From contig NZ_JARUBN010000001.1 in the NCBI RefSeq assembly GCF_029626265.1, positions 868,001 to 932,000 of the forward strand: 64,000 bases of DNA, in the 5' to 3' direction. Numbering within the stretch: the first letter of the stretch is position 1; each line of letters begins with the position of its first letter. This stretch comes from Micromonospora sp. WMMD1102. GTDB lineage: Bacteria > Actinomycetota > Actinomycetes > Mycobacteriales > Micromonosporaceae. A program made the translations under genes and the position numbers. Below, in pieces: positions 59,746-64,000 of this stretch. The notes beneath the pieces were generated by a model that saw nothing but the letters and a program-made list of their open reading frames with translations, was not told the DNA's origin and did no database searches.

Positions 59746-62700
59746 ATGAACCTCAGGACGGGTGTCGCCGCACAGCCCCAGGTCGTCTCGTTTCTCGGTG
59801 CAGCCGACCCCGCGGGGCACGCCACGGCGATCGCGAACGTCGCGGTGCTGCTCGCACTGGCCGGCGAACGGGTTCTGGTGGTGACGCCCGGACAACTCGT
59901 AGTTCGGCGTCTTCACCCGTTTCCCGCCGTCGGGCCGCCGCCCGAGCGGGTGCACCCGCGTATCCGGCAGTGGCTGACTCGTCCTCCCAGCGCGGCCCGC
60001 GGTACGGGGTCGTCCGGGCAGAGCCACCTCGTCCGGTACGCGCTGCCCGACACCGACCTCCCGCTCGACGTGATCGCCCCGGGGGTTCCGACGCCCGCCC
60101 CGACGGCGTCGGTGGACGGCGCGCTGCCGCCGACCGACTACGACGTCGTGCTCGTGGACCGGCCCGCCGGATCGGCACCGCCGGGCGGCACCGGTCCGGA
60201 CGCCGATGTGGTGGTGCTCTGCGTGCCGACCGCCGGACGGACACACCGGGAGATCGGTGACCTGACGTGGTCGCTGTTGCGGGAGGCCGGACCCGCACCC
60301 CGGGTGGTCGTCGGCGCCCGGTCAGGCGGCCCGGACCACCGGCCTGCCGGTCAGTTGCGCGCGTCGATCGAGCGGACGGTCACCGCGTTCCGGTCCACCA
60401 ACGTGGACATCGTGGAGGTCGACCCCGACGGCTACCAGGTCGACGGGGACGGGTTGGTGGTTTACCTCGCCCCACCGCCCGGCTCCGGGCCGGACGACCC
60501 GACGGCAGCCGGGCCAGAGACCGGTCTCGGCCGCTACCAGGGGTACGACCGGCTGGCCGCTGCGGTGCGCGGCCGGACGACCGGGCTCGTGCCGGCGGTA
60601 CGTCCCCGGACGCCGGCGCGCTACCGGCGGGCACTTGGCATCGGGCCGGCGGCTCGCCGCGAGGTCGTCTACCTCGCGTACGCGGTCGCTGACCGGCCCT
60701 GGGCGGACCGGATATCCGATCAGCTCGGCCTGGCCGGTGCGCTGGTGCGCAGGCTTCCCGCCACCGGCGACTGGTGGCGGGAGGAGACCGACCCGGCCCT
60801 GGTGATGATTGGCGCCCCGGCAGGATATCCGGGGGAGATCGCCGCACAGGCACGGCGTGCCGAACCGGTGACGGACGTGGTCTACGTCGACCGACCGGGC
60901 GACCAACCGGATCCGCTGTCCCCACCGCCGCCCGGTGCCCGCTGGATGTCGCCGGCGCCCGATGACCCGACGTCCGTCGAACGGCTGCTGCTCGCACACT
61001 TCGGGCTGTCCCCGGCGCCGGGACCGCCCGCCCGGACCGCCGCCGCGATCCCGGTTCCCGGCCGCCCCACGAACGGCACATACGAGTTCCCTCAGCGCAA
61101 TGCGGGATTCGTCGGACGGGAGTCCGACCTGGAGGCGCTCCGCGACGAACTGCGGACGCCCGCCGACGGGCCGTCGCCGCTGCTGCGGGTCGGGGTGGCG
61201 GGCGTGGGCAAGAGCGAGCTTGTCCGAGAGTACGTCAATCGGTTCGCGTACGACTACGACGTGGTGTGGTGGGTCCCCGGTGACAATTCCGACGCGGTCC
61301 GGGCCAGTCTCTCCCGGCTCTCCGCCAGGATCGAGCCGAGGGTCCAGGCCGGTGACATCTCCCCAGCGGCGTCGGTCGCCCTCGAAAGGCTGACGGCGGA
61401 CCGGCCGACCGGCAGGTGGTTGCTGGTCTACGACAACGTCGACGACCTCGCCGCAATCGACGACCTACGCCCGACGGGCGGTTCCGGGCGGGTGGTGGTC
61501 ACCAGCCGCTCCGTCGCGCCGGACCCGGTGGACGGGGCCGTGCTGGAGCCGCTCGACCGGGCCGACAGTCTGACCCTGCTGAACCGGGACCTCGCCGGAC
61601 TCGCCCCGGACGACGCGGAGTGGCTCGCTGACTGGGCTGGGCACCTTCCGCTGTCGCTGCGCCTCGCCGCGAAGTGGCTGCGGCACCGTGCCCGGGCGCA
61701 CAGCGCCACCGGACTGCTGGAGTCGACCGCCACCGCTCGGGCGGTGACCGAGTACCGGCAGCGGATCAGCGAGGCGTCGGCCGCACTGGCACCGACAGCC
61801 GGCGCGGGGGGCCCGGCACCCGTCACGGCCGCGATCACCGTGACCGTCGGTGCGATGCGGTCCGACCCCGCTGGCCGACTGCCGGTGCAACTCGCCCAGG
61901 TGTGCGCGTTCCTCTCCCCGGAGGGTGCGTCCCTGGCACTGCTGCGATCCCGGCCGATGCTGGCTTCGCTGACCGCGCTGGCCAGCGCCGACGGCGCCCA
62001 ACTCGCCGCCGACTCCATCGAACTGGACCGGGTGCTCTGGACCGCCGCCCAGTTCGGGCTGGTCGAGGTCTCCTGGAGCGCCGATCTGGTCCGGATGCAC
62101 CGGCTGGTCGCGCACGCGCTGCGCGCCGCGATGGAAAGCGCCGAGCGGGACCTGGTCCGCGAGTACGTGCTCCGGGGCCTCGCCGAGTACGCGCCGAGCG
62201 ACGCCGAGGACCACGTCGCGACGGACCGGCACCGGCTGACCGAACTGCGCAGGCACCTGGAGCCGTCCGGCGCGCTGAACGCCGACGACCGGTCGGTCCG
62301 GCGCTGGGTGGTGGCCCAGGTCCAGCACACCGCCCGGTACGGCGACCGGCCGGCGTGGGAGGCCATGATCCGGCTTGCCGAGGAAACCCAGAAGCGTTGG
62401 TGGGAACAGCCACGCGGCGACGAGGACCTTCGGCTACGGCTCGGCGACCACATCGCCGACCTCTATCGCAAGTTGGGGCGTAGCACCGCTCCGACCGAGC
62501 GGGACCTGCGACGGGAACGGCGTGAGCAGGCCCGTCCTGACGACCTGCGGGTCCTGTTGGCCCGGCTCGGCCACGCCGCCGAGTTGCGCGAGCAGGGCTG
62601 GTTCCGGGACGCCCTGGTCGAGGACAACGCCGCACACGAGGCCTTCCTGCGGGTGGTCGGCGAGGAGCACCCGGACACCCTGATGGCCCGGCACGATCTC

Positions 62701-63480
62701 GCGCTGTCCTGGTTTCTCAACGGCGACGCGCGCACGGCGCGGGACCTCGAGGCCACGGTGCTGAAACTGCGTGAGGAGCAGTTCGGCTGGGCGGATCCGC
62801 GCACCTGGCGGGCAGCCGGCAGTCTCGGCGCGTACCAGCGGGAACTGGGTGATCCCGAGGCGCAGAGCCGGCTCGGCAAGGCCTGGGAGAAGGCCAGGGA
62901 GATCGGGAGTACGCCGAGCGTCGCGGCGGCGCTCACCATCCGTCGGAACCTCGCGGTGCTGCAGCGCAAGAGTGATCCGGCGCGCGCACTGGACATCACC
63001 AGGAGCGTGGTGGAGGAGTACGTCGACCTGCTCTCTACCGACCATCCGCAGACCTGGGCGGCAAGGTTGACGCTGGCGGCCGACCACAACGCGGTGAACC
63101 GGTCCGCGGAGGCGGCCAGGCAGGCCGACACGGTGCTGTCGGCGTTTCGGCAGTGCTATCCCGAAGGGCATCCGTTCATCGGCCTCTGCCTGGTGAACCT
63201 CGGGGTGTTCCTGTTCACGTCCGGGCGCGGCAGGGCCGCTCGGAAAGCAGTCCAGGAGGGACTGGATCTGCTCGAGGCGCGATTCGACGTCCCGCATCCG
63301 TGGACCCTCGCGGCCCGGATCAATCAGCTGCCGATGCGGACCGCCCTCGGCGAGTCGGTCGAGCCTGTCTGGGCGGAGCTGTCGGTAGCCTGCCGGGATT
63401 TCCTCCCGCAGGGACATCCGTACACGGCGGTTGCGGACAACCACGGGCCGTTCATCGTCATCGAGGTTCCACCGACCTAA
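59746..63480 (+). CDS. FxsT-like STAND protein (NTPase-like, TIR-like, NB-ARC, TPR)
   Basis: The 1,244-residue protein has four parts. A ParA/MinD-like N-domain (VVSFLGAADPAGHATAIANVAVLLAL) lacks the Walker Lys. A region near residues 320-430 recalls a TIR domain (REVVYLAYAVADRPWADRISDQL). An intact NB-ARC ATPase follows (LLRVGVAGVGKSELVREYV; WLLVYDNVDD). A long TPR array has repeated DALVEDNAAHEAFLRVVGEEHPDTL-type units. FxSxx-COOH loci regularly encode such TPR proteins; the domain mix (STAND plus TIR-like) also resembles immune sensors. GGAGGCACC precedes the ATG at 59,746. Confidence 0.88.
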   Translation: MNLRTGVAAQPQVVSFLGAADPAGHATAIANVAVLLALAGERVLVVTPGQLVVRRLHPFPAVGPPPERVHPRIRQWLTRPPSAARGTGSSGQSHLVRYALPDTDLPLDVIAPGVPTPAPTASVDGALPPTDYDVVLVDRPAGSAPPGGTGPDADVVVLCVPTAGRTHREIGDLTWSLLREAGPAPRVVVGARSGGPDHRPAGQLRASIERTVTAFRSTNVDIVEVDPDGYQVDGDGLVVYLAPPPGSGPDDPTAAGPETGLGRYQGYDRLAAAVRGRTTGLVPAVRPRTPARYRRALGIGPAARREVVYLAYAVADRPWADRISDQLGLAGALVRRLPATGDWWREETDPALVMIGAPAGYPGEIAAQARRAEPVTDVVYVDRPGDQPDPLSPPPPGARWMSPAPDDPTSVERLLLAHFGLSPAPGPPARTAAAIPVPGRPTNGTYEFPQRNAGFVGRESDLEALRDELRTPADGPSPLLRVGVAGVGKSELVREYVNRFAYDYDVVWWVPGDNSDAVRASLSRLSARIEPRVQAGDISPAASVALERLTADRPTGRWLLVYDNVDDLAAIDDLRPTGGSGRVVVTSRSVAPDPVDGAVLEPLDRADSLTLLNRDLAGLAPDDAEWLADWAGHLPLSLRLAAKWLRHRARAHSATGLLESTATARAVTEYRQRISEASAALAPTAGAGGPAPVTAAITVTVGAMRSDPAGRLPVQLAQVCAFLSPEGASLALLRSRPMLASLTALASADGAQLAADSIELDRVLWTAAQFGLVEVSWSADLVRMHRLVAHALRAAMESAERDLVREYVLRGLAEYAPSDAEDHVATDRHRLTELRRHLEPSGALNADDRSVRRWVVAQVQHTARYGDRPAWEAMIRLAEETQKRWWEQPRGDEDLRLRLGDHIADLYRKLGRSTAPTERDLRRERREQARPDDLRVLLARLGHAAELREQGWFRDALVEDNAAHEAFLRVVGEEHPDTLMARHDLALSWFLNGDARTARDLEATVLKLREEQFGWADPRTWRAAGSLGAYQRELGDPEAQSRLGKAWEKAREIGSTPSVAAALTIRRNLAVLQRKSDPARALDITRSVVEEYVDLLSTDHPQTWAARLTLAADHNAVNRSAEAARQADTVLSAFRQCYPEGHPFIGLCLVNLGVFLFTSGRGRAARKAVQEGLDLLEARFDVPHPWTLAARINQLPMRTALGESVEPVWAELSVACRDFLPQGHPYTAVADNHGPFIVIEVPPT

Positions 63481-63503
63481 GCCCGGGGCAGGGAGGGCAT
63501 GCC

Positions 63504-64000
63504 ATGACTCGTCCAGCGGAGTCTCCTGGTCCGGTCCGGCCACCGGAGCCGGCAGGTCCGTTCGAATACCTCGCACCTCGGATCGGGACGGGGTTCCACG
63601 AGCGGCGCGAGCGCTGCGCTGTGCGGGTCGGCGGCACCGGACCGCTGCACCACATCGCACAGTGCACCGACGGACAGCTCGATTTCTCGCTGGACGCGCT
63701 GGGTGACGACGCGCTCAAGCACGTCTACCCGGAGCTGTCGCTGGCACAGAAGCGGCGCACCGCGCACCGGACCGACGAACAGGTGAGCCTCAAGGCGACC
63801 CAGTTGGAGCGCCGCTTGCTGGGTGCGCGTACGGGACCGTTGATCCGGCTCGTCCTGCAGGGCGCACGAGGGGCGCTCATCTGCGACCGGCTCAAGTCGG
63901 GCACCTACCTGATCGGCGCGCTGCTCGGGCTCTCCGGCAGCTCCGGGCCGGAGCCGGGGCCGGCGGTCAGTCCGGCGGCACCCGGCGGTGCCGTGGTGGA
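63504..64000 (+). CDS. Unknown protein downstream of the FxsT-like gene (cut by window end)
   Basis: From the ATG at 63,504 (GGGAGGGCAT upstream) the frame stays open to the window end, about 165 codons. The translation begins MTRPAESPGPVRPPEPAGPF, continues EYLAPRIGTGFHERRERCAVRV and has a helical, basic middle (RRTAHRTDEQVSLKATQLERR). A short hydrophobic stretch (TYLIGALLGLSG) and a Pro/Gly-rich segment follow at the cut. I do not recognise a family. Only 23 bases separate it from the FxsT-like gene, so it is probably part of the same operon and system. Confidence 0.65.
   Translation, partial: MTRPAESPGPVRPPEPAGPFEYLAPRIGTGFHERRERCAVRVGGTGPLHHIAQCTDGQLDFSLDALGDDALKHVYPELSLAQKRRTAHRTDEQVSLKATQLERRLLGARTGPLIRLVLQGARGALICDRLKSGTYLIGALLGLSGSSGPEPGPAVSPAAPGGAVV

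Overview
The DNA is very GC-rich, with actinobacterial codon use, many GTG starts and tightly overlapping genes. It also carries SARP and LAL regulators, an FxSxx-type RiPP locus and a secreted CBM2-GH5 cellulase. Together these suggest a filamentous actinomycete, plausibly Micromonosporaceae; the family assignment is inference. Most of the window (about 1-49,100) looks like one large biosynthetic gene cluster. It is followed by a housekeeping/secretion stretch (49,199-56,328) and a peptide-maturation locus (56,429-64,000, cut by the window edge).

Left part of the cluster (1-8,259): a truncated SARP activator, a Sfp-type phosphopantetheinyl transferase, a two-gene acyl-CoA-dehydrogenase pair, a stand-alone condensation-domain protein with a dead carrier-like tail, a free acyl carrier protein, a KASIII-like enzyme with an altered triad, an unknown protein and a CGNR/ABATE regulator.

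Core operon (8,789-19,811), eleven translationally coupled genes: a 2-oxoglutarate dioxygenase, a 61-residue LysW-type amino-group carrier protein ending EDWGE, its ATP-grasp ligase, a semialdehyde-forming reductase, a fusion of the carrier-glutamate kinase with the M20 releasing hydrolase, a split transketolase, an HK97-fold (encapsulin-like) shell protein, a PAPS sulfotransferase, an SDR lacking the catalytic Tyr/Lys, and CysD/CysN. The logic resembles the carrier-bound pathways known for vazabitide A/azinomycin-type amino acids: Glu on the carrier, phosphorylation, reduction, C2-ketol transfer, then sulfation of a hydroxyl. Here a capsid-like compartment protein lies inside the pathway and no aminotransferase is present. 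This is the most exciting system in the window.

Middle and right parts of the cluster: a LAL regulator; a GT2-AMP ligase-ACAD-ALDH-SRPBCC operon (22,857-28,754); a transthyretin/HIUase-like protein; a full-length SARP; UDP-xylose supply genes (UXS, UGDH); an unusual cassette of alpha-oxoamine synthase, UbiA, ThiL-like, SDR, DAG/sphingosine-kinase-like and GT1 proteins (36,156-42,750); an MFS exporter; another GT2; and a second sugar-nucleotide set (dehydrogenase, PIG-L deacetylase, epimerase). Noncoding DNA ahead of several operons repeats a GAGTAGC heptamer at 22-23 bp periods. That is the layout expected of SARP operators, and it would tie the scattered operons into one regulon.

Flank: an ECF sigma factor with its CU044_5270 partner, a catalytic-domain-less CBM2 protein, an OsmC protein, MarR divergent from an MMPL exporter, and the GH5 cellulase. 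The last locus is an FxsA/FxsB/FxsT-like cyclophane RiPP system in which the radical SAM and HExxH modules are separate genes and the precursor tail departs from FxSxx.
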